From NCBI RefSeq assembly GCF_001078375.1, contig NZ_BBXI01000017.1, forward strand, positions 1 through 64,000: 64,000 nucleotides of DNA. Reading direction: 5' to 3'. The translations under genes and the position numbers were made by a program. The stretch comes from Veillonella tobetsuensis. GTDB taxonomy: Bacteria > Bacillota > Negativicutes > Veillonellales > Veillonellaceae. Numbering within the stretch: position 1 is the stretch's first letter; the number at the start of each line of letters is the position of its first letter. Below the pieces are notes generated by a model. The model saw only the letters and a program-made list of their open reading frames with translations. It was not told the DNA's origin and did no database searches. Below, in pieces: positions 1 to 9,484 of the stretch.

Positions 1-230
1 TAAATAGAGGCCACCTTTCATCCATCCTCGATGCCGAGATTGGATCGTATGCGGTATTAGCAGTCGTTTCCAACTGTTGTCCCCCTCTGAAGGGTAGGTT
101 GATTACGCGTTACTCACCCGTTCGCCACTAAGATTCTTAGAAGCAAGCTTCCAAGTCTCTTCGTTCGACTTGCATGTGTTAAGCACGCCGCCAGCGTTCG
201 TCCTGAGCCAGGATCAAACTCTCCAAGATA
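1..230 (-). rRNA. 16S ribosomal RNA, 5' end (partial)
   Basis: The reverse strand carries the universal 16S start (AGAGTTTGATCCTGGCTCAG, positions 203-222 region), followed by GACGAACGCTGGCGGCG and the GTGGCGAACGGGTGAGTAACGCG block. Only about the first 230 nt are inside the window; the gene runs off the left edge. The sequence resembles Veillonella 16S as remembered. The exact mature 5' end is approximate. Confidence 0.97.
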
Positions 231-412
231 TCTTGAAGCTATTTGAATAGCTCATTATGTGTTGTCGTTACATGTATGTAACTTTGAATTATGGTTGGTT
301 TTGACTTAGTCAAAACCCGCACTCTGGCATATGTTCAATCATATGATTGATTACCTATCATTGTTCAGTTTTCAAAGATCTGTACATTAGAACTTACTCG
401 GTCCTAACGACT
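231..412 (-). other. rRNA operon leader
   Basis: This is the transcribed spacer between the rRNA promoter and 16S. It contains, on the minus strand, an AGATCTTTGAAAACTGAACA box (about 361-383) of the kind found in Firmicute rRNA leaders and spacers and linked to processing or antitermination. A short TTGACTAAGTCAA inverted repeat lies near 300-312. No ORF is credible here. Confidence 0.6.
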
Positions 413-418
413 TTTTAA

Positions 419-447
419 AGTATATCAGTCATCATTTAAAACGTCAA
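419..447 (-). promoter_or_regulatory. rRNA operon promoter (sigma-A type)
   Basis: On the minus strand a -35 TTGACG (442-447) and a -10 TATACT (419-424) are separated by exactly 17 nt, ahead of the 16S leader. Transcription should start near 412. Confidence 0.8.
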
Positions 448-539
448 CCACTTTTTTAAGAAGTTTTGTTTTATTTTGACTAACTGTGTTACCACAATAT
501 ACTTACCATCATAACCAAATTTCCTAAAATTAGAGATAG

Positions 540-569
540 AAAACTCACAAACTTTCGTTTGTGAGTTTT
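540..569. terminator. Terminator of the tRNA operon
   Basis: A near-perfect inverted repeat (ACTCACAAAC, GAAA-type loop, GTTTGTGAGT) is flanked by A and T runs. It lies just after tRNA-Lys and before the rRNA promoter, so it separates the two stable-RNA operons. Confidence 0.8.
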
Positions 570-573
570 AATT

Positions 574-649
574 TGGTGACTCACCCGCGACTCGAACGCG
601 GGACACCCTGATTAAAAGTCAGGTGCTCTGCCAACTGAGCTAGTGAGTC
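574..649 (-). tRNA. tRNA-Lys (anticodon TTT)
   Basis: A full cloverleaf is visible on the minus strand: acceptor GACTCAC/GTGAGTC, anticodon loop CTTTTAA with TTT, T arm CCGCG-TTCGAGT-CGCGG and encoded CCA. Length is 76 nt. It is the last gene of a three-tRNA operon. Confidence 0.95.
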
Positions 650-653
650 ATGT

Positions 654-728
654 TGGCAGGGGTGGCTGGGATCGAACCAGCGCATAACGGAGTCAAAGTC
701 CGTTGCCTTACCACTTGGCGACACCCCT
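654..728 (-). tRNA. tRNA-Gln (anticodon TTG)
   Basis: The cloverleaf on the minus strand has acceptor AGGGGTG/CACCCCT, anticodon loop CTTTGAC with TTG, T arm GCTGG-TTCGATC-CCAGC, G73 and encoded CCA. Length is 75 nt. Confidence 0.95.
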
Positions 729-752
729 ACAGTGATTACGATGTGTAGGTTA

Positions 753-829
753 TGGGGTGAGTAGTGGGGATCGAACCCACGCGTAACGGAGCCACAATCC
801 GCCGTGTTAACCGCTTCACCATACCCACC
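753..829 (-). tRNA. tRNA-His (anticodon GTG)
   Basis: The cloverleaf on the minus strand has acceptor GTGGGTA/TACTCAC, anticodon loop TTGTGGC with GTG, T arm GTGGG-TTCGATC-CCCAC, discriminator C and encoded CCA. A G lies in front of the acceptor (position 829), matching the extra G-1 typical of tRNA-His. It is the first gene of the His-Gln-Lys operon. Confidence 0.95.
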
Positions 830-870
830 ACCTTGTAGGTACTGAAGACATCGTCTTCGTAACAAAGAGA

Positions 871-899
871 ATTATATCTGTTTTAAAAGCTTGTGTCAA
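871..899 (-). promoter_or_regulatory. tRNA operon promoter, perfect consensus
   Basis: On the minus strand TTGACA (894-899) and TATAAT (871-876) are separated by exactly 17 nt, 40 bp upstream of tRNA-His. This is a textbook strong sigma-A promoter. Confidence 0.9.
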
Positions 900-987
900 C
901 AACTTTTTTTAACTTCATTTATCCTTTAGTTTTGAAGTCAATTCGTTGCATACTTCTTATACAAAACCCTTTTATATATCCTTAATA

Positions 988-1036
988 AAAAGGAAGTACC
1001 ACCGTTAAATAGATTTTTAACGAATGGTGCTTTCCT
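988..1036 (-). terminator. Terminator after speE
   Basis: A long hairpin (arms GGAAGTACCACCGTTAAA and TTTAACGAATGGTGCTTTCC on the plus strand, with a few mismatches) is followed on the minus strand by a T run (984-991). It lies just past the speE stop. Confidence 0.8.
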
Positions 1037-1050
1037 ATTATACATACTAT

Positions 1051-1890
1051 TTATTTTTTTGGCAAATAGTTTTTTACAAAATTTGGCAATGCAAAAGCAG
1101 CTTTTTGAATTTCTTTATTATAGTACTTAGTTTCAAAGTTTTGCTCACGGTTCGGAGTCCATGTTAATGGATCAAATGTTTTGGATCCCAATGTAAAGCA
1201 ATGCATACCTGCTGGATACAATGGAATAAAAGCTGTATATAGACGAGCAATTGGGAAGTGATTATTTACATAACCAAATACTTTTTCCACTAACGGTTGA
1301 TGCAACATAGGGGATTCTGTTTGTTGTACAAATAGACCATCAGCCTTGAGGGCTTTCAATGTATTCTTATAGAACTCTTCAGTAAAGAGACCTTCACCAG
1401 GACCGATTGGATCAGAGCAATCTACGATAATTACATCATAATAATCTTCTGCTTCTGCCATAAAACCAATACCATCGCCAATTTTTACAGTTAACTTAGG
1501 GTGTTTTTCAATCATTGCTTCCGCAATAGTTGGTAAGTATTGTTTAGCGAGCTCTACAACTTTACCATCGATTTCTACCATAGTCACTTCTTTTACACAA
1601 TCATGGCGTACACATTCTCTAGCTACGCCCCCATCTCCACCGCCGATAATCAATACGCGTTCAGGATTTGGATGTAAAAATAAAGGAACATGGCTCATCA
1701 TTTCGTGATAAATAAACTCTTCTCGTTCAGATGTTTGGAACACACCATCTAAAGCGAGCATCATGCCATACTCTTTAGATTTAAAGACTTCAATTTTTTG
1801 GAATTCAGATTCGCCAGAATATAGTACTTCTTCAGCCTCTGCACTAAGGCGTAAATGAGGAGTTTGCTCCTCGGTAATCCATTGACTCAT
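1051..1890 (-). CDS. speE: Spermidine synthase (polyamine aminopropyltransferase)
   Basis: The 279-aa product is a full-length SpeE, a cytosolic enzyme that transfers the aminopropyl group of decarboxylated SAM to putrescine. The N-terminal beta domain precedes a Rossmann methyltransferase-like fold. The decarboxy-SAM loop GGGDGGVAREC is at about residues 83-93 and the catalytic region DCSDPIGPG at 157-165. A strong AGGAGG site precedes the ATG. A small hairpin (1914-1939) overlaps the leader just upstream. No speD or decarboxylase gene is adjacent, so the pathway partners lie elsewhere. Confidence 0.93.
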   Translation of the reverse strand: MSQWITEEQTPHLRLSAEAEEVLYSGESEFQKIEVFKSKEYGMMLALDGVFQTSEREEFIYHEMMSHVPLFLHPNPERVLIIGGGDGGVARECVRHDCVKEVTMVEIDGKVVELAKQYLPTIAEAMIEKHPKLTVKIGDGIGFMAEAEDYYDVIIVDCSDPIGPGEGLFTEEFYKNTLKALKADGLFVQQTESPMLHQPLVEKVFGYVNNHFPIARLYTAFIPLYPAGMHCFTLGSKTFDPLTWTPNREQNFETKYYNKEIQKAAFALPNFVKNYLPKK

Positions 1891-1913
1891 AATAGCCTCC
1901 TATCTATATAGGT

Positions 1914-1939
1914 AGAGCGACAGCTTTCACCATCGCTCT
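1914..1939 (-). other. Small hairpin in the speE leader
   Basis: AGAGCGA and TCGCTCT form a 7-bp stem upstream of the speE ribosome binding site. No U run follows, so it is not a classic terminator. It may affect speE translation or mRNA stability. Confidence 0.3.
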
Positions 1940-1952
1940 TATAACCCTACAC

Positions 1953-2579
1953 TTATTTCTTGGTTATATAACAAAATCCACCACCAAGAATAGTATCTTG
2001 CAACCAATTAACCAAAGAGAAATCACGAATCTCTCCTTCATCAAAAATGCCACAACGAATATCATCACCATCTATAAACAACTTATAAATAGGAACCCAA
2101 TGCCAGGTATAAAGGGCCTTTTCTTTCCCCTTGTGACGATTTAAAAAGGCTACTGGAACATCTTGTGATAATCCATTATGAATAAATTGGGCTGCTGCGT
2201 CTATTTCAATACGAGATGCCGAAAAAGGTGACACATTCAACATATGTACATCATAAGATAAGCCTTTATCCTCGAGCAAACGAGTAAGACCGCGTTCCAT
2301 CCATTGTGTTTTATATACGCCACCACCAAAGCGTGGCTTTACATATTTCCAAACTAAGTTCATCCGTTCTAAAGCTAGCGTTTTATCGGATGTGGTTTCC
2401 AGATCTAATAAGCCATCCCTAAATAATGAATAGCCCAATACTTGTGATGCCGATGTAGGACCACAACCAGACAAGCGTTGCCACTCATCAGTGAACCACT
2501 CTTGGTCATACCCATATGATGTTTTACCATTTACATCGATATATAGCCATTCTGGATGTTTAATAGATACATCATTCAT
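1953..2579 (-). CDS. C39-like cysteine peptidase-family protein, function unknown
   Basis: This 208-aa protein has no signal peptide. It has the signature of papain-like or C39-like folds: a Cys in SGCGPTSASQVLGY (Cys39) and a candidate His in TWHWVPIYK (His160), in a spacing typical of C39-like families (PF13529 type). It could be a peptidase or an amidase-like enzyme. It starts 4 bp after the cyclophilin stop, so it is probably co-transcribed with ppiB and tcdA. The catalytic assignment is inference from two motifs only. Confidence 0.55.
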   Translation of the reverse strand: MNDVSIKHPEWLYIDVNGKTSYGYDQEWFTDEWQRLSGCGPTSASQVLGYSLFRDGLLDLETTSDKTLALERMNLVWKYVKPRFGGGVYKTQWMERGLTRLLEDKGLSYDVHMLNVSPFSASRIEIDAAAQFIHNGLSQDVPVAFLNRHKGKEKALYTWHWVPIYKLFIDGDDIRCGIFDEGEIRDFSLVNWLQDTILGGGFCYITKK

Positions 2580-2583
2580 AAGA

Positions 2584-3018
2584 TTAACCTTCGATTACTT
2601 CCACAGTTTCCATGATAGCACCTTGGTGGATACCATCAACTACGTCCATACCTTCGATTACTTTACCAAATACTGTATGAACACCATCTAAATGAGGTTG
2701 TGGTTCATATACGATAAAGAATTGGCTGCCGCCAGTGTTAGGACCACGGTGAGCCATGGACAATGCACCACGTTCATGTTTATGTGGATTGCCAACTAAT
2801 TCGTCTTTAATTGTATAGCCTGGGCCACCTGTACCGTTACCATTAGGACAACCACCTTGTGCTACGAAGCCAGGGATTACACGGTGGAAGCGAAGTCCGT
2901 TGTAGAAGCCTTTGTTGATTAAGTCTACAAAGTTTTGTACTGTGCCAGGAGCTTCTTTATCAAATAATTCAATTACGATATCGCCGCCGTCAGCCATATG
3001 GATTTTTGCTTGTTTCAT
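2584..3018 (-). CDS. Peptidyl-prolyl cis-trans isomerase, cyclophilin type
   Basis: This is a 144-aa single-domain cyclophilin without signal peptide, so it is cytosolic. The catalytic block [13 protein letters not shown] (residues 44-56, with the Arg of the active site at about 46) and [16 protein letters not shown] are visible. Its ATG overlaps the tcdA stop codon (ATGA), which suggests translational coupling. The family catalyses proline isomerisation during folding. Confidence 0.92.
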   Translation of the reverse strand: MKQAKIHMADGGDIVIELFDKEAPGTVQNFVDLINKGFYNGLRFHRVIPGFVAQGGCPNGNGTGGPGYTIKDELVGNPHKHERGALSMAHRGPNTGGSQFFIVYEPQPHLDGVHTVFGKVIEGMDVVDGIHQGAIMETVEVIEG

Positions 3019-3722
3019 TGTTTAGGTACCTCCAAAATTGTACGCAACACATGTGCTGCTAATATAAAACCTGCCACTGGTGGCACAAAACTACATGTTC
3101 CTGGGCTCGTTGCTTCGCCGCAGAACTGTGGCTTTGTCGGTTTTTCTGTAGAAAATAAAACTAATTGTTTTTTTATACCCCGTTTCTTGAGTTCCCGGCG
3201 CATAACGCGTGCCAACGGGCATGTATGAGACTTATTGATATCTGCAATCATAAGTTTTTCTGGGTAAAAGCGATTACCGCCGCCCATACAGGAAATAACA
3301 GGGATGCTTTCACGTTGGCAAACCTCGACAATATTGAGTTTTGCCGTTACCATATCAATGGCATCGATCACATAATCAACGTTCAAGCTTTGAATAAATC
3401 CAGGATAGTTCTCCTCAGTATACATAATATCGTGAGTTTCTATCACTACATCAGGATTAATGGAAAGAGCTCGCGCCTTTGCGACCTCAACCTTACGTTC
3501 TCCAATGGTATCGTGTGTCGTAATCATTTGACGATTCAAATTGCTAGGTGCAATGGAATCACCATCAATAATAACGATGCGCCCTACACCAGCACGTACT
3601 AGAGCCTCGATGGCCCCACCGCCGACACCACCAACACCAAAGAGCGCAATAGATGTATCCTTTAATGTTTGGATTTTATCAGGCCCAACCAACCACTCTA
3701 AACGAGTTAACATATATTCCAT
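3015..3722 (-). CDS. tcdA: tRNA threonylcarbamoyladenosine dehydratase (TcdA/CsdL type)
   Basis: The 235-aa protein belongs to the ThiF/MoeB/HesA E1-like superfamily. It has the ATP-binding [17 protein letters not shown] (29-45), the acidic DGD loop (53-55) and NLNRQ (61-65). Length and C-terminal layout ([23 protein letters not shown]) match TcdA, which dehydrates t6A37 to the cyclic form in tRNA, rather than the shorter ThiF or MoeB. Its start overlaps the stop of the glyoxalase gene (TAATG). A ThiF role is less likely because no thiamin genes are near. Confidence 0.85.
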   Translation of the reverse strand: MEYMLTRLEWLVGPDKIQTLKDTSIALFGVGGVGGGAIEALVRAGVGRIVIIDGDSIAPSNLNRQMITTHDTIGERKVEVAKARALSINPDVVIETHDIMYTEENYPGFIQSLNVDYVIDAIDMVTAKLNIVEVCQRESIPVISCMGGGNRFYPEKLMIADINKSHTCPLARVMRRELKKRGIKKQLVLFSTEKPTKPQFCGEATSPGTCSFVPPVAGFILAAHVLRTILEVPKQ

Positions 3723-4096
3723 TAATATTTACCCGCCGGAATGATTTCTGTCCAATATCCATCAGGATCAGCGATAAAATAAATACCCATGTCGGCATTT
3801 TCATAGGCTACAACACCCATCTCTTTATGTTTTTTTAGAGCTGCTTCGTAGTCATCTACATAAAATGCCAAGTGGAATTCATTATCCCCTAAATTATAAG
3901 GGCGATCCCAATCGCGCAACCATGTAAGTTCTAATTCATGTGCCGTATATGGACTTTTTAAATATACAAGGGTAAAAGCACCGCTTGGGTCTTCCAAGCG
4001 ACGAGCCTCTTCAAGCAGTAAGGCCTCTTTATAGAAGGCTAAACTCTTATCAAGATCCTTAACATTTATATTATTATGAGCAAATGAAAACTTCAT
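3722..4096 (-). CDS. Glyoxalase I family protein (lactoylglutathione lyase-like)
   Basis: The 124-aa protein is a small vicinal-oxygen-chelate fold protein. It begins FAHNNINVKDLDKSLAFYKEAL and ends GIYFIADPDGYWTEI, with metal-ligand candidates His6, Glu in HELEL, His in FHLAF and Glu in WTEI. This matches the GloA pattern (methylglyoxal detoxification). A glutathione substrate is not certain in this lineage. It heads a coupled gene string with tcdA and the cyclophilin. Confidence 0.85.
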   Translation of the reverse strand: MKFSFAHNNINVKDLDKSLAFYKEALLLEEARRLEDPSGAFTLVYLKSPYTAHELELTWLRDWDRPYNLGDNEFHLAFYVDDYEAALKKHKEMGVVAYENADMGIYFIADPDGYWTEIIPAGKY

Positions 4097-4175
4097 AGGA
4101 CCTCCTTTTATAAATACAGTATGTTTTTGTAGGAATTATCCTCTTTTAATAGTATCACATTTTGTAAATGTATAG

Positions 4176-7100
4176 CTAGTTAATCACAAATTTTGCCGTA
4201 CTGCCATCATCACCACGTGTGACCTCTAAATGAGCAGGTATACGAGTTTTCAATTCCGGTACATGAGAAATCATACCGATGAGGCGCCCCGATGATTGTA
4301 GTTGTACCAATGTTTCCATAGCGAGCTCCAATGTATCAGGGTCAAGCGTACCAAATCCTTCATCAATGAACATCGTATCCATATGAATACCACCGGCATA
4401 ACTTTGAATCACGTCGGCAAGACCTAAGGCAAGTGCCATAGAGGCCAAAAAGGTTTCACCACCAGACAAGGTATTCGCAGGTCTAGATTGTCCTGTGAAA
4501 GCGTCCATTACGGCCAAATCAAGGCCTTGCTTACCACGGCCGCCACCAGTATAGTCTGAACGCTCCAAAGAGTAACGGCTACGGCTCATCTTTTGAAGAC
4601 GTAAATTGGCTGCATAAACAACCTCATCTAAAATGGCCCCCAATACATAGCGCTCAAAGGTGACATTTTTAAAACCTTGTTCCCCCCCATTAGCGAGATC
4701 ATTCAATCGACTTAAGAAGGCTACCTTCTCTCGGGCCTCACCCATAGCCGATTCAATTTCCTCTAGTGAAGCAAGTGTAGTTTCTATATGCTGTGTTTCT
4801 TTATCCCAAGCCGCTAAATGGCCCACCAATGTATCACGACGTTCTACCGCTGCATCATATACTTCATCCGAAACAGTATCGCTAGGTTTAACCACAGTCT
4901 CCGTAGTCTTTAGTGCCGCATCATATACAGCTTGTGCTGTACTAAAGGCCTCTTCCAAGTCATATAACTTAGATTTAGAATCCTCTAACGCATTAAAGTC
5001 ACTCAATGCTTCTACAAAATCAATTTCACTTAACGATATAGATTGCAATGACTGTATATATTCCCTATGAAGCGAATCAAGATTCTTTTGTTCTTCTTTT
5101 ACTTGAGAAGATAAGATTTCTAGTCGACCTCGTTTAGCACTTAGCTGCCCTCGAGCCTCCTCTAATTGTTTTGTAATCACTGTTAACTGCGCATCATACT
5201 CTTTAATTTCTGATGCTAAGAATGTCACTTGCTTACGCCACAACTCTATATCCGTAGTAGGCAACGACTCTGATAAGGAATCTATTTTTGCTTGTACAGA
5301 ACTGATACTAATCTCTAGTTCATGCAATGCTTTAAGCAATTCATTATGCGCAAGTTCTGATTTAGCCAACGTATCCTTAGCGGTGCTTAACCTACGCTCC
5401 GCATCAGAAATAGTCTTACCTAGCTGTTCAGATTCACCACGTAACGTTTTGAATCGTTCCATTTGAGATAACAGAACTTGTTGAAGCGATACAAAGTTTT
5501 CCTTAGAAAAACCATCTATAGAGGACTGAAGAATCGAAACTTGTGCGTCCATATGGTTAGATAATTCATGCATCCGCCCCACTAACGCATCCCTTCGACC
5601 AACTTCATTCGCTTGTTGTTGTAACGCTTTATCACGAATACCTCGAGCAGCTTCAACCTCATCCTTAGTAGGATATAATTCTGGCTTAGTTGCTAAATGA
5701 GGATGTTCTGTAGAGCCACATACTGGGCAAGGCTCATCTTCTTTCACGAAAGGAACCAGTTCATACGCGCGCCCTTCTTGCATTAAATGCTCTAGCCGCT
5801 CTAAATGTACCTTCGCCTCTTTCACTGTTTTATCAAGAGCTGCTAAGGTCTCATCCTTAATGTCGATTTCTTTTTGAACCTGACTAATTTCTTCTACCAA
5901 CTCAGAATATCTGTGCACATGATTAAGCTGTTCTTGAATAACAGGAACCTGCTCCAGTAGTGTACTATTCTCTTGAAACCGTTTACGTAAACCCTCAACA
6001 TCTACTTCTATCTGTTTGATGAGCTGGCGTTGTATCTCTAGGTTCGCTTCACTTTTTTTACTATCCAATTGTTTTACATTACCACGTAGTGTAGACATCT
6101 TTTTTTTCAACAATCCTAACTCGTCAAACTTTTCAGACTGTTGTTGGAGTTGAGCCAAAGTAATCCTCTTAGATTGTATCGTTTCATCTTGAGATTCTAA
6201 CGCTTCATGAACCTCTATACAGTTAGTCTCATGTTGAGTAGCAGTGTCCACACTTTTTTCTGCATCGGACAGTGCCCGTTTTAATGTTGTTAAACTAGAC
6301 TGTTTATCAATGTATTGTTGATACAATGCATGAACTGGAGATAAGGAATTGAGGAATTGAACCTTTTCACTCAAATGTGTGCGCTCAGGTTCTTTAGTTT
6401 TCACCAAATCTAATTGGGATGTAGCCTGTGCTAGAGATTGTTGCGCTTGATTATATAGGGCCCACTCCTTACGCAAGGCATTAAATCGTTCTACCTCATT
6501 AACAGCCCTATCTCGTTCTACTACAAGTACATCACGATGTGGTACTCGATTAGATAATAGTTCACGTACATGTTCGACAGTTAGCACTGGAGTCTCTTCA
6601 TCGTGAGGAATAGACTGTATCAACGCCGTTTGTTTCATCAGATTTTCTTCAATGCCAGCTTTTTCGTCATCATAAGCTGATTTAAGAGCCTCTTGTAGCT
6701 TTCGATATAACTCTGTTCTAAACAGAGTATGTAGTAATTCCTCCCGCTCATTTGTAGAGGCGACAAGGAGTTTTCTGAATTCCCCTTGTGGCAATAGAAC
6801 CACTTGTAAAAATTGATCCTTACGAAAACCTATGATTCGTTGAATCGTATCACGAATGGCAGCCGCAGAGGTGGCGATAACCTTCCACTCACCAGCTTTC
6901 ATTTCATAGACAGTGGCACTAGCGTTCTGTTCGCGCATACCTGTACCGCGTTTTTTGGCTACCATCTGTTTTGGTAGTCTTTCAACACGGTATTGAGCAT
7001 CTCCGATAGCAAAGGAAAAATCTACACGCGTCATGCGCTCAGGTTCCGCAAAATCGCTGCGGATAGCATCGGTTTTCCGCACTTCTCCACTTGGCTCGCC

Positions 7101-7259
7101 ATACAAGGCATATACCATGGCGTCTAATATAGATGTTTTACCTGCCCCCGTGGGACCAGAGATAAGGAACATGGAATGGTCTTGGAGTGCACTAAAATCC
7201 AAGGTAACCGAATCTCGATACGGACCAAAGGCTTCTATAGTTAAAGATATAGGCTTCAT
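4176..7259 (-). CDS. sbcC: Exonuclease subunit SbcC
   Basis: The 1027-aa protein is a Rad50-like SMC ATPase. Walker A GPTGAGKTS is at 35-43. Long coiled coils follow, with a zinc-hook CPVC near residue 508, and the C-terminal half holds LSGGE and Walker B FIDEGFGTLD near 970. It forms the nuclease complex with SbcD that opens DNA hairpins and processes blocked ends. The start codon directly follows the sbcD stop, as expected for an sbcDC operon. Confidence 0.95.
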   Translation of the reverse strand: MKPISLTIEAFGPYRDSVTLDFSALQDHSMFLISGPTGAGKTSILDAMVYALYGEPSGEVRKTDAIRSDFAEPERMTRVDFSFAIGDAQYRVERLPKQMVAKKRGTGMREQNASATVYEMKAGEWKVIATSAAAIRDTIQRIIGFRKDQFLQVVLLPQGEFRKLLVASTNEREELLHTLFRTELYRKLQEALKSAYDDEKAGIEENLMKQTALIQSIPHDEETPVLTVEHVRELLSNRVPHRDVLVVERDRAVNEVERFNALRKEWALYNQAQQSLAQATSQLDLVKTKEPERTHLSEKVQFLNSLSPVHALYQQYIDKQSSLTTLKRALSDAEKSVDTATQHETNCIEVHEALESQDETIQSKRITLAQLQQQSEKFDELGLLKKKMSTLRGNVKQLDSKKSEANLEIQRQLIKQIEVDVEGLRKRFQENSTLLEQVPVIQEQLNHVHRYSELVEEISQVQKEIDIKDETLAALDKTVKEAKVHLERLEHLMQEGRAYELVPFVKEDEPCPVCGSTEHPHLATKPELYPTKDEVEAARGIRDKALQQQANEVGRRDALVGRMHELSNHMDAQVSILQSSIDGFSKENFVSLQQVLLSQMERFKTLRGESEQLGKTISDAERRLSTAKDTLAKSELAHNELLKALHELEISISSVQAKIDSLSESLPTTDIELWRKQVTFLASEIKEYDAQLTVITKQLEEARGQLSAKRGRLEILSSQVKEEQKNLDSLHREYIQSLQSISLSEIDFVEALSDFNALEDSKSKLYDLEEAFSTAQAVYDAALKTTETVVKPSDTVSDEVYDAAVERRDTLVGHLAAWDKETQHIETTLASLEEIESAMGEAREKVAFLSRLNDLANGGEQGFKNVTFERYVLGAILDEVVYAANLRLQKMSRSRYSLERSDYTGGGRGKQGLDLAVMDAFTGQSRPANTLSGGETFLASMALALGLADVIQSYAGGIHMDTMFIDEGFGTLDPDTLELAMETLVQLQSSGRLIGMISHVPELKTRIPAHLEVTRGDDGSTAKFVIN

Positions 7260-8495
7260 CTAGTCCTCCTTGATAATTCGGTCCCACACAGAGTCGATAT
7301 ATGACTGTTCCGCCTCTGTTAATGGCTCTTTCCACACGGTTTCTGCAAACTGATTAAACAATTGACGTTCATTTAGCTCTTTAAATACGGAATCCCCCAT
7401 GTCAGCCATAGGCGCTGCCACACGACCTACTAGGTCAATCGTCATACAGCAACGATACACTTGGCGCAATTTGGCCATCCCATCCATTATAGGCATCGTA
7501 TCGAGCAATCGAGCCTGCACATAATCGTCTTTATGCTTAGCCTGTAATTCCTTATTATTTAGTAAATCTTCAAAATAACCTTCTAAAATAACTACATCTC
7601 TCTTTGGCTCTACAGGAATGGTACTAATATCTACCTTCCCGTTTGTATCCATATCAATAATAGTAAAAGATTTCTTCTGCTCATGTTCATCAAAGGAATA
7701 TTTTAAAGGCGATCCGCTATAGCGAATATGGTCTGCCCCCATCCGTTGCGGTCCATGTAAATGTCCAAGAGCTGTATAGTGAAAGTTTTTAAAAACGTGA
7801 GGGCTCACCTGTTCACTACCACCTACAGACAATGTTCGTTCCGAACCACCTACTTCGCCCCCCATTACAAAGGCGTGACTAATGGCAATGCTACGCATCC
7901 GTTTTGGCACTTGTTTATATAGATAATCACTCCAAGCCTGATACATTTGGTCATAATTATGTAAATTAAGTGCGACCTCTTCTTGATCCTTATCATCTAC
8001 ATAGGAAAATAAAGTATCATCAGTCATATCCGCATCAACTGGTTTTGATTCACTGGAGTTCAGTCCCAAAGCGTCACCTATACGACGAGGCTCACTAAAG
8101 GGCATGGGGCAAATGGCTACCTTACCATCGGAGCTTTCAAATTCAAAGGGACGTAACGCATGATGAGGTGAACCCCAAATATGAATGCCAGATTGGCCCA
8201 ACATAGCACGTCCCACTTCGAGGCGCTCTGCCCCATCGTGATTGCCACTTACTACAAAGAGTGGCATCTTATAATCCATAGCGAGACGAGTAATGATAGA
8301 GTCCCATAATTCAATGGCTTCTATAGGTGGTACCGCCCGATCAAATACATCCCCTGCAAGCAATATGCCATCGATTTTTTCGTCTTTCAAAATAGAAAAG
8401 AACTGATGCTCCAATACAGGAGCTTGGTCTTCCGTTAAATACTGACCATAAAATATACGCCCTAAATGCCAGTCTGCAGTATGTAAAAAACGCAT
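7260..8495 (-). CDS. sbcD: Exonuclease subunit SbcD (Mre11-like)
   Basis: The 411-aa protein is a calcineurin-like phosphoesterase nuclease. Metal-binding motifs are in order: HTADWHLGR (5-13), GDVFDRAVPP, GNHDGAERL, and GHLHGPQRMG in the central part. The C-terminal cap domain binds SbcC. The stop abuts the sbcC ATG. Length matches the family. Confidence 0.95.
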   Translation of the reverse strand: MRFLHTADWHLGRIFYGQYLTEDQAPVLEHQFFSILKDEKIDGILLAGDVFDRAVPPIEAIELWDSIITRLAMDYKMPLFVVSGNHDGAERLEVGRAMLGQSGIHIWGSPHHALRPFEFESSDGKVAICPMPFSEPRRIGDALGLNSSESKPVDADMTDDTLFSYVDDKDQEEVALNLHNYDQMYQAWSDYLYKQVPKRMRSIAISHAFVMGGEVGGSERTLSVGGSEQVSPHVFKNFHYTALGHLHGPQRMGADHIRYSGSPLKYSFDEHEQKKSFTIIDMDTNGKVDISTIPVEPKRDVVILEGYFEDLLNNKELQAKHKDDYVQARLLDTMPIMDGMAKLRQVYRCCMTIDLVGRVAAPMADMGDSVFKELNERQLFNQFAETVWKEPLTEAEQSYIDSVWDRIIKED

Positions 8496-8582
8496 TTCAT
8501 CCCCCTTTCCAGTTCTCCCTATACCTTATATAAATTTGGTTTATACCAATTATTATATAACTAAATTTACAGTTTTGCTTAA

Positions 8583-9419
8583 TTATTGATTCTCTACGAT
8601 AGAGCGCAACATAGCAATTTCTTTAGCATAACCATCTAATTCATTTGGCGTTTCCAAGTAGAATGGCAAATTCGTCAATTTAGGATGTGTTACAATGCGG
8701 GCAATTGCATCGATACCGATATGACCTTCCCCAATTTTTTCATGACGATCTTTATGTGCCCCCATAGGATTTTTTGAATCATTCAAGTGAATAGCTTTCA
8801 AACGGTCAAGACCAACAATACGATTGAACTCGTCGATAACACCATCTAAATTATTAACGATGTCATAACCACCTTCGTGAATATGGCAAGTATCTACACA
8901 AACACCCATGTACTCTTTTAATTTTACACCGTCAATAATACGAGCAATTTCTTCAAAACGAGAGCCAATTTCCGTTCCCTTACCAGCCATAACCTCTAAA
9001 AGAACCGTTGTTTTCATGCCTGGGAATAAGATTTCATTCAAGCACTCCACGATGTATTCGATACCTTGGTCAACACCTTGCTTTACATGACTGCCGGGAT
9101 GAAAGTTATACATCTGGCCTGGTAAATATTCCATGCGTTCTAAGTCTTCTGTCATGGCTTGTTTTGCAAAAGCGCGCAAATCTTCCTTTGCTGCACATGG
9201 ATTATACGTGTAAGGTGCATGGGCTAACAAGGTACCAAAGTTATGTTCTTTCATATACGCACTAAGGCTATTCATATCCTCCACATCGAGAGCACGCATG
9301 CTACCACCACGAGGATTGCGCGTAAAGTATTGGAATGTATTGCCACCAATTTTGGTGGCTTCCTTTCCCATATGTAAATACCCTTTTGATATTGATAAAT
9401 GTGAACCTATAATAAACAT
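8583..9419 (-). CDS. nfo: Deoxyribonuclease IV (AP endonuclease, Nfo family)
   Basis: The 278-aa TIM-barrel endonuclease cuts abasic sites in base-excision repair. Trinuclear zinc-site motifs are visible: [40 protein letters not shown] (partly quoted here as key blocks) and YLETPNE. It lies upstream of sbcDC in the same direction with an 87-bp gap, forming a repair cluster. Confidence 0.95.
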   Translation of the reverse strand: MFIIGSHLSISKGYLHMGKEATKIGGNTFQYFTRNPRGGSMRALDVEDMNSLSAYMKEHNFGTLLAHAPYTYNPCAAKEDLRAFAKQAMTEDLERMEYLPGQMYNFHPGSHVKQGVDQGIEYIVECLNEILFPGMKTTVLLEVMAGKGTEIGSRFEEIARIIDGVKLKEYMGVCVDTCHIHEGGYDIVNNLDGVIDEFNRIVGLDRLKAIHLNDSKNPMGAHKDRHEKIGEGHIGIDAIARIVTHPKLTNLPFYLETPNELDGYAKEIAMLRSIVENQ

Positions 9420-9446
9420 TAAATTTCCCTTCCACTCTATTTTTAC

Positions 9447-9479
9447 TCAAAAACCCCCTGCATCTTATACGCAGGGGGC
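9447..9479 (-). terminator. Terminator after the PerR-like gene
   Basis: Arms CCCCCTGC and GCAGGGGG with a 9-nt loop are followed on the minus strand by TTTTTGAG. It lies 6 bp past the stop of the Fur-family gene. Confidence 0.9.
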
Positions 9480-9484
9480 ATCTG

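Noticed and set aside
581-865. 94-codon ORF over the tRNA genes
   Set aside because: It is the translation of three tRNA genes and their spacers; the cloverleaves explain the sequence.
3015-3722. ThiF or MoeB assignment for the E1-like gene
   Set aside because: Length, C-terminal layout and absence of thiamin or molybdopterin genes favour TcdA.
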